64,000 bases of DNA from Thermohalobaculum sp039822785 (GCA_039822785.1 JBCBMO010000007.1:1-64000); one strand, 5' to 3'; numbered from the stretch's first letter, positions 45,419 to 54,060 are shown. Notes: generated by a model from the sequence alone, not told the origin. Translations and numbers: made by a program.

Positions 45419-45589
45419 TCAGCTTTGCTCGAAGACGAACTGCGCCTTAGGGAAATAATCCTTCAGGATGCGGTAGACTTCCGCGGCATCGTCCGAGGAG
45501 CTGAAGTCGTAGGCAAGAATGCACTTGCCACCTTCACGCACACTTAGCTTCATGCCGCGCTCTACCCGCGGCTTCGTCAACGCACCCAT
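45419..45589 (-). CDS. Short conserved-looking protein, unknown function
   Basis: 56 aa. Reads MGALTKPRVERG..., then KLSVREGGKCILAYDFS and a C-terminal EVYRILKDYFPKAQFVFEQS. The ribosome site GTGAGG lies three bases before the first codon. Codon use is normal for the genome (GCG, CGC, GTC, CTG) and the predicted fold is a small beta-beta-alpha. It is convergent with the DUF547 gene, and the stop codons are almost adjacent. I do not recognise a family. Confidence 0.6.
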   Translation of the reverse strand: MGALTKPRVERGMKLSVREGGKCILAYDFSSSDDAAEVYRILKDYFPKAQFVFEQS

Positions 45590-45722
45590 AGGCCTCACTC
45601 ACGCATACAACACAGCGTCACTAATCCACGCACCGGCGATTCCTGCAACATAGTCCTGCCATGACACTGTCCTGATTTGGACATGATCCGGCGTCTGTCA
45701 CCCGCAGACCCGGGGGCTGCCC

Positions 45723-45751
45723 TTGCAAAGGGCGCGGTCAGCCTGTATCGG
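45723..45751 (+). promoter_or_regulatory. Possible promoter of the rpmI operon
   Basis: TTGCAA (45723-45728), 17-bp spacer, TATCGG (45746-45751). Together with the TGTCC/GGACA inverted repeat around 45668, these are the only signals I see in the 257-bp leader region before rpmI. Confidence 0.3.
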
Positions 45752-45846
45752 GGCGCCTCACCTCAAGAGAGGTCGAATCCACGGGACCGCCGGCCAGGAC
45801 GGGCTGCCGCGCGGTCCACGAACCGTTCGAAGACTGGAGAGCGAAA

Positions 45847-46047
45847 ATGCCCAAGATGAAGACCAAGTCAGGCGCCAAGAAGCGCTTCAAGGTCACCGCC
45901 ACGGGGCGCGTCAAGGTCCAACAGGCCGGCAAGCGTCACGGCATGATCAAGCGTACGCCCAAGTTCATCCGCTCCGCCCGCGGCACCACCGTGCTGTCGG
46001 CGCCGGATGAGAAGATCGTCAAACAGTTCCTGCCCTACGCACGCTGA
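45847..46047 (+). CDS. rpmI: 50S ribosomal protein L35
   Basis: 66 aa. MPKMKTKSGAKKRFKVTATGR is the standard L35 start and the length is normal. GGAGAG fixes the start. First gene of rpmI-rplT-rpmJ; no infC is present upstream in this window. Confidence 0.98.
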   Translation: MPKMKTKSGAKKRFKVTATGRVKVQQAGKRHGMIKRTPKFIRSARGTTVLSAPDEKIVKQFLPYAR

Positions 46048-46059
46048 GGAGGACCCGAG

Positions 46060-46431
46060 ATGCCACGCGTCAAGACCGGGCCCCTTCGCGCCCGCCGCCA
46101 CCGCAAGGTTCTGGACGCCACGAAGGGGCACTACGGCGCCCGTTCGCGGAGCTTCCGCACCGCCAAGCAGTCCGCCGACAAGGCGCTGCAGTACCAGACC
46201 CGCGACCGCAAGGTGAAGAAGCGGACGTTCCGCGCGCTTTGGATCCAGCGGATCAACGCCGCCGTGCGCAGCTTCGATCCGGAGCTCAGCTACTCGCGCT
46301 TCATCAACGGCCTCGACCGGGCCGGGATCGAGGTTGACCGCAAGGTCCTCGCCGATCTCGCCGTGCGCGAGCCGGAGGCGTTCAACGTGATCGCAGCGCA
46401 GGCCAAGGCCGCGCTCGCAGAGCCGGCCTGA
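46060..46431 (+). CDS. rplT: 50S ribosomal protein L20
   Basis: 123 aa. The L20 signature is complete: RHRKVLDATKGHYGARSRSFRTAKQ and RDRKVKKRTFRALWIQRINAA, then YSRFINGL. Binds 23S rRNA early in assembly. 12 bp after rpmI. In many alphaproteobacteria pheS would follow; here rpmJ does. Confidence 0.98.
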   Translation: MPRVKTGPLRARRHRKVLDATKGHYGARSRSFRTAKQSADKALQYQTRDRKVKKRTFRALWIQRINAAVRSFDPELSYSRFINGLDRAGIEVDRKVLADLAVREPEAFNVIAAQAKAALAEPA

Positions 46432-46445
46432 GGGGAGAGAGACCG

Positions 46446-46571
46446 ATGAAGATCAAGAACTCGCTGCGGTCCCTCAAGAACCGCCACCGCGATTGCCGCG
46501 TGGTGCGCCGCAAGGGCCGCGTCTACGTGATCAACAAGACCCAGAAGAAGTTCAAGGCCCGCCAGGGCTGA
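46446..46571 (+). CDS. rpmJ: 50S ribosomal protein L36 (type B)
   Basis: 41 aa: KNSLRSLKNRHRDCRVVRRKGR, then VINKTQKKFKARQG. It lacks the zinc-binding Cys/His set of type A, so it is the zinc-free (C-minus) L36 paralogue, often induced under zinc shortage. GGGGAGAGAG precedes the ATG. It closes the operon before a strong terminator. Confidence 0.95.
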   Translation: MKIKNSLRSLKNRHRDCRVVRRKGRVYVINKTQKKFKARQG

Positions 46572-46595
46572 GCGCGCTCTAACTATCAGATGGGA

Positions 46596-46629
46596 GGGTC
46601 TGCGTTGTGCGCGGGCCCTTTTTCTTTTC
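46596..46629 (+). terminator. Rho-independent terminator of rpmI-rplT-rpmJ
   Basis: GGGTCTGCG-TTGTG-CGCGGGCCC stem (nine pairs including two G-U) followed by TTTTTCTTTT. Confidence 0.85.
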
Positions 46630-46632
46630 TAC

Positions 46633-46676
46633 CACGCTCAGATCTAATGGCTATCACGCTCAGATCTAATGGCTAT
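46633..46676. repeat. Perfect 22-bp tandem duplication
   Basis: Two identical, directly adjacent 22-bp copies beginning CACGCTCAGATC. They lie between the L36 terminator and the 3' end of the minus-strand membrane-protein gene; the second copy covers its stop codon. Consistent with a slippage or insertion scar. Confidence 0.85.
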
Positions 46677-48580
46677 CTCGACCGTGGCGGCAGCTCGGAC
46701 CCCATCGCGACGCCGGGGGCCCCTGTGGCGCCGGACACCTCAGACGCGCTGGGCGTGTCCAGCAACCAGACTGTCCGGCCGCCGCTTTGGCGCACGTCGA
46801 CGATCTGCTCCCCGAGTTTGTCGAGCGCGCGCGGAAAACGAGCCGCCGGATTAAAGACCACGACGGCCCAGGGTGTCACAGCGCTCTCGTAGACGACGAC
46901 GCCCGGTCTCACGCGCTCCACCATGTCAACGAAACCGGCGTCACCTTGAGCCGTCGAATGATAGATGGGCAGTAAAGGCTCGCCGCACGGCGGCAGACCG
47001 GTGGCAAAGTATAGCGAGCCCTCATTGGTCAGCGCCCAGAGACATGTCTCGTCCAGCAGAGCGTCGGCAAAGTCTTCCTTGAAGGCCTTGAGGTCCGCGG
47101 TCAGGACGGCTTCGTCTGGCGTTGCCATCATGGCCGGTATGTGCAGCAGGCTCTTGCGGTCATCACCGGCCATGGTGAGCGCAACGATGACCATGCACGC
47201 AGGCCAACCCCAGCGCAGGACGACAGCCGAGCTGCCCCTGCGCTGAGCGAGCACCGCCGTCACCACAATCGAGAGGGGGATCGCCACGGTGTTAAGCACC
47301 ACCGAGAAATGAAACACGTCCGGGACGACCATCGAGTTTCGCGTCGCGATCAACGTTGCGCCGGCCAAGAGGCAAATGACCGCCACGCCAAGGTACGATG
47401 GCCGGTCACCTGACCAATATCGCCAAAACACAAAGAGCCCGGCTGCGCCAGCCAGACCAGCGAGCAAGCCGGTCGCAAACAACACGGCGATCCGAACCGG
47501 AATCGTGATCGGAAAGCCCCAAATCGCGGAAGCGTTCTGGACCCAGTACGCAATGTCAGAGAGGCTTCGAGCATACAGCGGTCCACCGCCGGCGGCGAGC
47601 ACGACGACCACAGCGCCACAAAGGCCGAGGAGCACCGCGAGAACGTGGCGGGCACCCAAGCTGGGGGAGAAAGACAGAGACAGGAAGAGCATGCCGAACA
47701 GGAGAGCCGCCGCCTCGACCGCGGCGGAGTAGTTATGGAGCGGCGCGATCGCCAGACAAACACCTGCCAGGGCGGCAGCGAAGTTCCCACCGTGCGTCCG
47801 AACTCCAAGACGCCGATCGTCGACCGCCGCGAGCGCTTGAACGCAGCAGCCGAGCATCACCAAGAAGAAGAAGCGCCCGTCGAACGAACCGCCGACGTAG
47901 CACACGATGGTAAGCGCCAGACCGGCAGCCATGCCCGCCAAGGCGTGCCGACGTCCTTCGAACGGCCCACCTCTCAGCACTGCCAAGGTCGCGAGATACG
48001 TGACGATGGCGACAGCAATCAATGACAGGATGCCCACTGTGAGCATGACCAGACGCATCGTGACGATCTGATGATCCGGGGCGCCAAACCACACCGCTAT
48101 CGCGGCGGGCAGAGCGTTCCTGCCAGGACCGTGGATCATGCGCGGCAACGGATGATCGCCAGCGATCACGGCGTGAAGGCCGAGGTACTCACCCTCGTGG
48201 AATTGGTCGATCAACGGCACATTGAGAGGAAAGGGCGTGGCAATCCAAGTCGGCACCAAGGGCGCGTTCGGGCTGTACAGGATGACCACCGCACAGCTTA
48301 GCACGGTCGCCAGCATGAAGAACCACGGCAGCGGCGCCTGCGGGGCCGCCGCAGGCGTCATCCACAACGCTCTATGCCGATGAAAGAGAAAGAAGAAGAG
48401 AGAGAAGAACAGCGCACCGCCCAAGAGAGACAGGTGCTTTGCCGTGGGAAAGTGGGCCATCGTCGACATATTGTCAGGGTCAAGACTATCGCGATCCTGA
48501 AGTGCGCCAAGGAGTAAGAAAGCGTAGATCGAGAACCCAGCGATGAACGGAATGAGGACCCAACGGTAACCGATTTTCAT
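46673..48580 (-). CDS. Large polytopic membrane protein, GT-C-like (unknown)
   Basis: 635 aa with roughly a dozen membrane segments, a large outside loop after segment 3 (FHEGEYLGLHAVIAGDHPLPRM) and a soluble C-terminal domain of about 170 residues. The topology and the acidic residues in the first loops (DQFHEGE) resemble GT-C glycosyltransferases, but no defining motif is certain. GC is visibly lower than in flanking genes, suggesting acquisition. ATG at 48580 or 48607. Not in an operon. Confidence 0.6.
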   Translation of the reverse strand: MKIGYRWVLIPFIAGFSIYAFLLLGALQDRDSLDPDNMSTMAHFPTAKHLSLLGGALFFSLFFFLFHRHRALWMTPAAAPQAPLPWFFMLATVLSCAVVILYSPNAPLVPTWIATPFPLNVPLIDQFHEGEYLGLHAVIAGDHPLPRMIHGPGRNALPAAIAVWFGAPDHQIVTMRLVMLTVGILSLIAVAIVTYLATLAVLRGGPFEGRRHALAGMAAGLALTIVCYVGGSFDGRFFFLVMLGCCVQALAAVDDRRLGVRTHGGNFAAALAGVCLAIAPLHNYSAAVEAAALLFGMLFLSLSFSPSLGARHVLAVLLGLCGAVVVVLAAGGGPLYARSLSDIAYWVQNASAIWGFPITIPVRIAVLFATGLLAGLAGAAGLFVFWRYWSGDRPSYLGVAVICLLAGATLIATRNSMVVPDVFHFSVVLNTVAIPLSIVVTAVLAQRRGSSAVVLRWGWPACMVIVALTMAGDDRKSLLHIPAMMATPDEAVLTADLKAFKEDFADALLDETCLWALTNEGSLYFATGLPPCGEPLLPIYHSTAQGDAGFVDMVERVRPGVVVYESAVTPWAVVVFNPAARFPRALDKLGEQIVDVRQSGGRTVWLLDTPSASEVSGATGAPGVAMGSELPPRSR

Positions 48581-48607
48581 CCGAATACCCCGACGCTTCT
48601 GAAACAT

Positions 48608-48688
48608 CCCGACACTTCATCGCAGTGCAGGATGGCGTAAAAGTGACCCATGTCCCAGTTTGATAGCGCCCCGTTCAGCCTGGTGACA
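48608..48688. mobile_element. Possible insertion-sequence end remnant
   Basis: The minus strand contains GGGTCACTTTTACGCCATCC, which resembles sequences I associate with IS21-family ends, next to CGATGAAGTGTCGGGATG. No transposase gene is present. The call is by resemblance only. Confidence 0.25.
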
Positions 48689-49447
48689 TCAGGAAGGACG
48701 GTTCAAATGTCCGACGGGCAGTGGATCGTCGGGATCGCCGAGGCGGCCGGGTAGAGCATGCGAGGAAGGGACCTGCGCGAGGCTCGCCATGTGCCAGGCC
48801 AAGACTTGATTGCTCGACAGGACAGGACGGCCCGTCACGCGCTCGAGTTCGGGAATTGCCTCAAGGGTGCGCAGGTTGGTGCAGGACAGGAACAACCCAT
48901 CCACCCCGCCGCGGGCCGCCAGGGCCCGGCCTCGCTCGATGGTGGCGGCGGTGGGTAATCGGGCGACAGCGGCCTCCGAAGGTTCGTCGAAGCTGTCGAA
49001 GGTCGGGGTGTCGATGCCAGCCGCCGCCAGGACCGCGCGCAGCCGGGCCGAGACGCTTTCGACATAGGGCGACAGGAAGGCGATCCGAGCCAGGCCTAGC
49101 GCGCGGCAGGCGGCGATGAGCGCGCTCACGGGTTCGGTGACCGCCGCACAGGCGGCGCCGGCGCGCACCCGCTCCGCGATACGCGCCGCCCCGATCTGTG
49201 CTGTGCCGGAGGTGCAGCCATAGCCGATGGCGTCGAACCGCGCCGCCCGGGGCAGCAGGGCAGTCGCGGCGGTCAGATGCCCCTCCATCGCCGCGAGCGT
49301 CTCGGGCGTGACGGTCTCGCCGCTTGGCACGCGGCTCACGTGCAGCCGGACGGCGGGTGGCAGCAGATGGCGAAAATCGTCCTCGATGGTCTCGTCGGAC
49401 TGCAGGACGATCAGGCCCAGGGTGGCCTTCGGCGCATCGTGCATCAC
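48689..49447 (-). CDS. Asp/Glu racemase / maleate isomerase superfamily protein
   Basis: 252 aa. Two catalytic-type cysteines lie in the expected places: GYGCTSGTAQIG (residue about 77) and FLSCTNLRTLEAI (residue about 188). This is the maleate isomerase/arylmalonate decarboxylase/EutA branch, in which one or both Cys act as acid/base. The substrate is not readable. Start 49447 overlaps the upstream M24 gene stop (ATGA), so it is the third gene of the ATP-grasp operon. Confidence 0.8.
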   Translation of the reverse strand: MMHDAPKATLGLIVLQSDETIEDDFRHLLPPAVRLHVSRVPSGETVTPETLAAMEGHLTAATALLPRAARFDAIGYGCTSGTAQIGAARIAERVRAGAACAAVTEPVSALIAACRALGLARIAFLSPYVESVSARLRAVLAAAGIDTPTFDSFDEPSEAAVARLPTAATIERGRALAARGGVDGLFLSCTNLRTLEAIPELERVTGRPVLSSNQVLAWHMASLAQVPSSHALPGRLGDPDDPLPVGHLNRPS

Positions 49448-50598
49448 CCCTCCAACACCGGGATCGGCCCGGTTGCACGCGGTGAGAGAAAGCGGCAGCC
49501 GGTGTCGGTCACCACCACGTTTTCCTCATGCACCATGAGCCGGCCCGTCCCAAGGGTCACCGCAGGCTCCAGCGTCAGCACCATGCCGGGGGCGAGCACC
49601 GTCTCGTCCGCCACCGTCAGCGACGGCGGCTCGGTAAGGCTGAGGCCGAGGCCGTGCCCGAGGCGCCCCACGCGCCCCTCCACCCCGACGATCCCGGCCA
49701 TCGCGGCGAACAGATCGGCGGCACGCGCACCGGGGCGGACGACGGCAGCGCCAGCCTCCACCGCCTCGAGCAGTTGCGCATGCGCCGCCGCCGCCCCGGG
49801 GAGGGGTTGTCCCACCGCAAGGTTCCGGTCGAAGTCGCAGAAGTAGCCATCGTGCACCAGGCCGGTGTCGAGCATCAGGACATCGCCCGGGGCGAGCGGC
49901 GTATCGGTGGCAGGGGAGATCACGTCGGCATAGCCCTCCTGCCCTGCGGCGCCGGCAAGGTAGGGGATCCAATCGGCGCCCTCCTCCAGGCAGAGCGCCT
50001 GGAAACCTCGAAACACGGCCTCCAGCGGGACACCGGCCCGGGCGATCTGCGGCAGCCGGTCGAAGGCGCGACCGGCGATGGCGCAGGCGGTCTCGATCTT
50101 CGCGATCTCCGCCGGGGACTTCACCATGCGCTGGCGCCGCATCAGACCGTCGTCGCCCACAAAGCTGAGCGCCGGGCAGGCGGCGCGCAGCCGGTCCCAG
50201 TCGGAGAGCGGCATCCTCAGGTGGGTCTCCGGCCCCATGGGCAGGCCCACCCGGCCGGCAGGGCCAGCAACCTCGCGCAGGGTGTGGGCGAGCAACCCCA
50301 CGCCCTCGTCCGCGGGCTGGGGCGAGGGCCAGGTGCGGATATCGCGCACCCCGGCCCGGCGCATCGGCGCCTCCCCGATCTCGGGGATCACAGCAACCGG
50401 GTCACCCTCCACAGGCAGCACGACGAACCAGGGGCGGGTCGGGCTCTCCCAGAACCGGGTGAGGAAACCGGTGACATAGCGGATCTCGGGCGCCGTCGTG
50501 AGGAGCAGCGCCGCCAGGTCCGCCCCGGCCATCGCCGCCTGGATCGCCGCCAGTCGCGCCCCATGCTCCGCGTCCGGGAACCCGCGGGGCGGAGTCAT
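49444..50598 (-). CDS. M24-family (Xaa-Pro peptidase-like) metallohydrolase
   Basis: 384 aa. N-terminal creatinase-like domain (to about 165), then the pita-bread catalytic domain with all five metal ligands: MLDTGLVHDGYFCDFDRN (two Asp), GHGLGLSLTEPP (His), LEPAV (Glu), VHEENVVV (Glu). May cleave Xaa-Pro bonds or hydrolyse a small amide; ectoine hydrolase DoeA belongs to the same family, so a non-peptidase role is possible. Overlaps both neighbours by four bases, middle gene of the operon. Confidence 0.85.
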   Translation of the reverse strand: MTPPRGFPDAEHGARLAAIQAAMAGADLAALLLTTAPEIRYVTGFLTRFWESPTRPWFVVLPVEGDPVAVIPEIGEAPMRRAGVRDIRTWPSPQPADEGVGLLAHTLREVAGPAGRVGLPMGPETHLRMPLSDWDRLRAACPALSFVGDDGLMRRQRMVKSPAEIAKIETACAIAGRAFDRLPQIARAGVPLEAVFRGFQALCLEEGADWIPYLAGAAGQEGYADVISPATDTPLAPGDVLMLDTGLVHDGYFCDFDRNLAVGQPLPGAAAAHAQLLEAVEAGAAVVRPGARAADLFAAMAGIVGVEGRVGRLGHGLGLSLTEPPSLTVADETVLAPGMVLTLEPAVTLGTGRLMVHEENVVVTDTGCRFLSPRATGPIPVLEG

Positions 50599-52115
50599 CC
50601 GGCGGCCCCCTCCCGGTCGAGCACCTCGACGGTTTGGTGATAAAGCTCCTCGGCCCGCTCCGGCGAGGCGGCGACGCAGACCAGGCCCAGTTTGCCGAAC
50701 TCCGACAGCGCGCCGATGAGGTGGAAGACCACCCCCTCCTGCGTCGAGGTGTGAAAGTGCAGCCCGTTGTCGACGACGATGTCGATCAGGTCGGGCGGCG
50801 TCAGCCCCCGGTACTGCGGCGCGCAGAGGTTGTCGGAGGCATAGTAGAAGAGCGGCTGACCCGAAGGCGCGCGATAGGTCCCGCTATCGGCGTCATAGGC
50901 ACCGTCGGACAGAAACTCGAGCATCATGTAGGGGTGCGTCGTGCCGCCTTTGCGCAGGTTGATCTCCACGGCGTAGTGGCGCCAGCCGTTGCCGCCCTCT
51001 TCCATGTCCGGGACCGAGATGAAATCGACGCCGAAGCGCCCCAGAACGCCATGCTGGCGCAGGGCCTCGGCGGCCTTCATCCCTTCGGCCTGGATCTCAC
51101 GGCGATAGGCGGGATCGGCGGGAAAGCGGCAGCCCTCGAAGACCTGGCCCGAGACCCCACCGGTCACCTGGTCATGGGTCGAGATCGCCTCCAGCCGGCC
51201 GGAGGGGTCGATGCGGTACTGGGCGGACGGCGAGCGCTTGTTTTCCCCTTCGATAAAGGCCTCGACGATGCCGCCCATCTCGACGAATTTCTCCTCGAAC
51301 CGGGCCCAGTCCAGATCGCGGGCGACGAAATCCATGTCGGGCAGCGTCGCCAGGATCGCCTCCGGCGCGCTCGCGGCGCCATAGTGGAAGACGGCATTGC
51401 CCTCGCCCGAGAACCCCTCGTCCAGCTTCACGACCGCGCGGCGCAGGTCCGGGTCGCGCGCCTTCAGCGCCGCAAGTGCCCCCGCCACATCCTGCCCGTC
51501 GCGCAGATCCTCGAACCCGTCCGGCAGGGTCATGCCGGCATCGCGGAACAGCTTTCGCGAGCCCGATTTGGAGCCCAGCGGCAGCAGGTCGGGATCACAG
51601 CCGTAGATCGGGACGTCCAGGCGCAAGGCCAGCGTCCGCTCTGCCGTGGAGACGTTGAAGCAGGTCAGATGCGCCTGATCCGGATCCCCCATGGCGGCCT
51701 TCAACCGGGCGATGAGCCGGGGGCGTTCGAGCACCTTCTCCACCAGCGCGCGGGGCGAGGGATCGTGGCAGGACAACAGCGTCAGCCGCCGGCGCGCATG
51801 GTCGCGCGGGATCCCCGGCAAGAGCTGGAGATAGTAGTCGATGATCGCCGGCGAGATCGGCTCGCTCGTCACATAGACCACCCGGGCGGCCGGGTAGCGC
51901 AGGAGCAGCAGCATGCAGAGCAACCGCTGCTCATAGTGGATGGCGCCGTCGATCTTGGTCAGCACCTCCGCATCCAGCGTCAGGCTGGGCAGCACGACGA
52001 TGGTTCGTGCGGCGCGCTGCACCGGGAAGATGGTCTGGAACTGCGTTGCCAGGCGCGCCTGCAACGCGCTGAAGCGGGCGGCGTCCTCCGCCGGGGTTGC
52101 CAGACCATCGTCCAT
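50595..52115 (-). CDS. ATP-grasp ligase related to peptide ligase PGM1
   Basis: 506 aa. After an N-terminal pre-ATP-grasp region, residues about 180-400 form the ATP-grasp fold: VVKLDEGFSGEGNAVF (nucleotide-binding glycine loop), VEAFIEGENKRSPSAQYRID and VEINLRKGGTTHPYMM, a motif I associate with PGM1-type ligases. The C-terminal 100 residues resemble PGM1_C. PGM1 joins a nonribosomal N-terminal residue to peptides, so formation of an amide bond between an amino acid or peptide and another carboxylate is inferred. First gene of the operon. Confidence 0.82.
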   Translation of the reverse strand: MDDGLATPAEDAARFSALQARLATQFQTIFPVQRAARTIVVLPSLTLDAEVLTKIDGAIHYEQRLLCMLLLLRYPAARVVYVTSEPISPAIIDYYLQLLPGIPRDHARRRLTLLSCHDPSPRALVEKVLERPRLIARLKAAMGDPDQAHLTCFNVSTAERTLALRLDVPIYGCDPDLLPLGSKSGSRKLFRDAGMTLPDGFEDLRDGQDVAGALAALKARDPDLRRAVVKLDEGFSGEGNAVFHYGAASAPEAILATLPDMDFVARDLDWARFEEKFVEMGGIVEAFIEGENKRSPSAQYRIDPSGRLEAISTHDQVTGGVSGQVFEGCRFPADPAYRREIQAEGMKAAEALRQHGVLGRFGVDFISVPDMEEGGNGWRHYAVEINLRKGGTTHPYMMLEFLSDGAYDADSGTYRAPSGQPLFYYASDNLCAPQYRGLTPPDLIDIVVDNGLHFHTSTQEGVVFHLIGALSEFGKLGLVCVAASPERAEELYHQTVEVLDREGAAG

Positions 52116-52214
52116 CCCGCGCCCTCGTCAACATCGGCGCGCCCCGAAACGGGGATCGCGTCACGAGAGCTTAGCGTGGGGGCGGGATAGCCGCTACTGC
52201 GGCGCTGAACTCGG

Positions 52215-52526
52215 TCAGTTCGCCCTATAGACGTCGAAGCCGATGATTTTGGCGGGCGTATCCCCGGTGTTCTCCCACCAGTGCACCAGGCCATGCGGCT
52301 CCAGGCTGACACCGCCGGGACCCAGGATGACAGGGTCCGCCTCGTCGGAACGATGCTCGGTCATCTGTCCCTCGACCACCACGGCGATGGCGGGGCGCCC
52401 GTTGTGGCTGTGCTGCGGCACGATCCCACCCGGCGCGATCTCGAAGAACCGCAGGCGCATGCGATGGCCGGGAAGGGCGGCAGGCCTGTCCTCCAACGCG
52501 AACTCACCGGCGGGGACCAAACGCAA
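52215..52526 (-). CDS. Small cupin protein
   Basis: 103 aa single-domain cupin: PQHSHNGRPAIAVVVEG (motif 1 histidines) and PHGLVHWWENTG (motif 2). May bind a divalent metal and act as an isomerase, oxygenase or sensor. About 100 bp upstream of the ATP-grasp operon on the same strand, so possibly co-expressed, but spacing allows a separate promoter. Confidence 0.8.
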   Translation of the reverse strand: MRLVPAGEFALEDRPAALPGHRMRLRFFEIAPGGIVPQHSHNGRPAIAVVVEGQMTEHRSDEADPVILGPGGVSLEPHGLVHWWENTGDTPAKIIGFDVYRAN

Positions 52527-52547
52527 CCCCTTGGGCGCGGTCGGCCC

Positions 52548-52694
52548 CTAAAGCGTGCGGAGACCGGGCGTGCCGGCGGTTGCAGGGTCTGCGGGGATTT
52601 CGATGACATGGGCGATCACGGGCATGGCCGTGAGGGCGGCGAGGCCCGTGACGAGGACGAGGACGAAGCCTTGGGCAAGGAGCGTCGAGCGCAT
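52548..52694 (-). CDS. Small single-helix membrane or exported protein
   Basis: 48 aa: MRSTLLAQGFVLVLVTGLAALTA..., one hydrophobic helix, then VIAHVIEIPADP. GGAGACC lies upstream of ATG 52694. It begins 128 bp after the AMP ligase stop and ends 22 bp before the cupin gene start. Not recognised; moderate chance of being real. Confidence 0.4.
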   Translation of the reverse strand: MRSTLLAQGFVLVLVTGLAALTAMPVIAHVIEIPADPATAGTPGLRTL

Positions 52695-52821
52695 GGGGAG
52701 GTCTCCGGTCGGACGCCGCAATGACGCGGCGCGCCGGAGGATGCGCAGGTCCAGCATCGCGATCTATCGGGTGGCGATCACGATTGGCGGTTTCGTACGG
52801 GGCGCTATGCGATCAGGACGC

Positions 52822-54060
52822 TCAGTCGTAGGAGCGGGCGTCGTCGATGACCTTGCCGTCGTTCGGCAGACTGCCGGGGGCGGCGATTTCGACCGTGCCC
52901 TTGAGTTTCAGGACCGACTGCAGCGTCGCCTGCATGGCCTCGGCGACCGCCGCCTCCGTCTCGACGGCCAGGGTCATGGCGTCCTGCTCGGCCGCGCGGG
53001 TGATGGTCAGGCGCGCCTTCGTCACCTCAGGGTGGCGGCGCAGGATCTCGGCGATCTGCTCGGGGCGCACGAACATGCCCTTGACCTTGGCAGTCTGGTC
53101 GGCGCGGCCCATCCAGCCCTTGATCCGCATGCCCGTGCGCCCGCAGCCCGATACCCCGGGCAGGATCGCCGAGAGATCGCCGGTCGCAAAGCGCAACAGC
53201 GGATAGTCGGCGTTCAGCAGGGTGACCACGACCTCCCCGACCTCGCCTGGTGCGACGGGATCGCCGGTGCCGGGGCGCACGATCTCCAGGATTACGCCCT
53301 CGTCCACGACCATGCCATCGCGCGCCGCGGTTTCATAGGCGATCGAGCCCAGATCGGCGGTCGCATAGCCCTGCAGCGTCGCGATCCCCCGGTCCTCGTA
53401 GTACTCGCGCAAGCTGGGAAAGAGCGGCCCGCCCGAGACCCAGGCCTTGGTGAAGGCGAGGGCTCGGCCCAGTTCCTCCGCCTTCTCGATCAGGATCTTC
53501 AGAAAATCGGGCGTACCCATATAGGCCGTCGCCCCCAGATCGGCCGCGGCGCTGGCCTGCGCCTCCGAGTTGCCGACGCCGCCCGCGAAGACGACGCACC
53601 CCAGCGCACGGGCCCCACTCTCCAGCATCACGCCGGCGGGGGTGAGATGATAGGAGAAGCTGTTGTGCACCACGTCGTCGCGCGTGATGCCCGCGGCCCG
53701 CAGCGCCCGGGCACAGCGCCACCAGTCCGGCACGCTCGACATGCCCGGCTCATAGATCGGGCCCGGCGACTGGAAGACATGCTCGAACTCCTGCGCCGGC
53801 CGCGCCGCGAGACCACCGAAGGGCGGGTCGGCCCTTTGGCGCGCCGCGAGATCCGACTTGCTCAAGACCGGCAGGGCGGCCAGCGCCGCGCGGTCGTCGA
53901 TCTCGGTCGGCTCCGCCGCGCCCAGTTGTTCGGCGAGCGCCGGCGTCGTCTTGACGGCGGTGGAAAGCTGCGCGGCGAGGCACTCGAACTGCGAAAGCTC
54001 CCGCTCCTCGGGGTCGCGGGTCTCCAGCGGATCGAGCGGTAGACTGGCCTGGGCGGTCAT
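52822..54060 (-). CDS. Phenylacetate-CoA ligase-like AMP-forming enzyme
   Basis: 412 aa. PaaK-like adenylate-forming fold: YHLTPAGVMLESGARALGC, FTKAWVSGGPLFPSLREYY, QGYATADLGSIAYE, then FATGDLSAIL and RIKGWMGRADQTAKVKGMFVRP, which ends in the acyl-AMP hinge/phosphate segment. Activates an aromatic or other carboxylate as its CoA thioester. Overlaps livF (TGA/ATG at 54060), a common arrangement in Liv clusters where the transporter imports the acid that the ligase activates. Substrate unknown. Confidence 0.85.
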   Translation of the reverse strand: MTAQASLPLDPLETRDPEERELSQFECLAAQLSTAVKTTPALAEQLGAAEPTEIDDRAALAALPVLSKSDLAARQRADPPFGGLAARPAQEFEHVFQSPGPIYEPGMSSVPDWWRCARALRAAGITRDDVVHNSFSYHLTPAGVMLESGARALGCVVFAGGVGNSEAQASAAADLGATAYMGTPDFLKILIEKAEELGRALAFTKAWVSGGPLFPSLREYYEDRGIATLQGYATADLGSIAYETAARDGMVVDEGVILEIVRPGTGDPVAPGEVGEVVVTLLNADYPLLRFATGDLSAILPGVSGCGRTGMRIKGWMGRADQTAKVKGMFVRPEQIAEILRRHPEVTKARLTITRAAEQDAMTLAVETEAAVAEAMQATLQSVLKLKGTVEIAAPGSLPNDGKVIDDARSYD

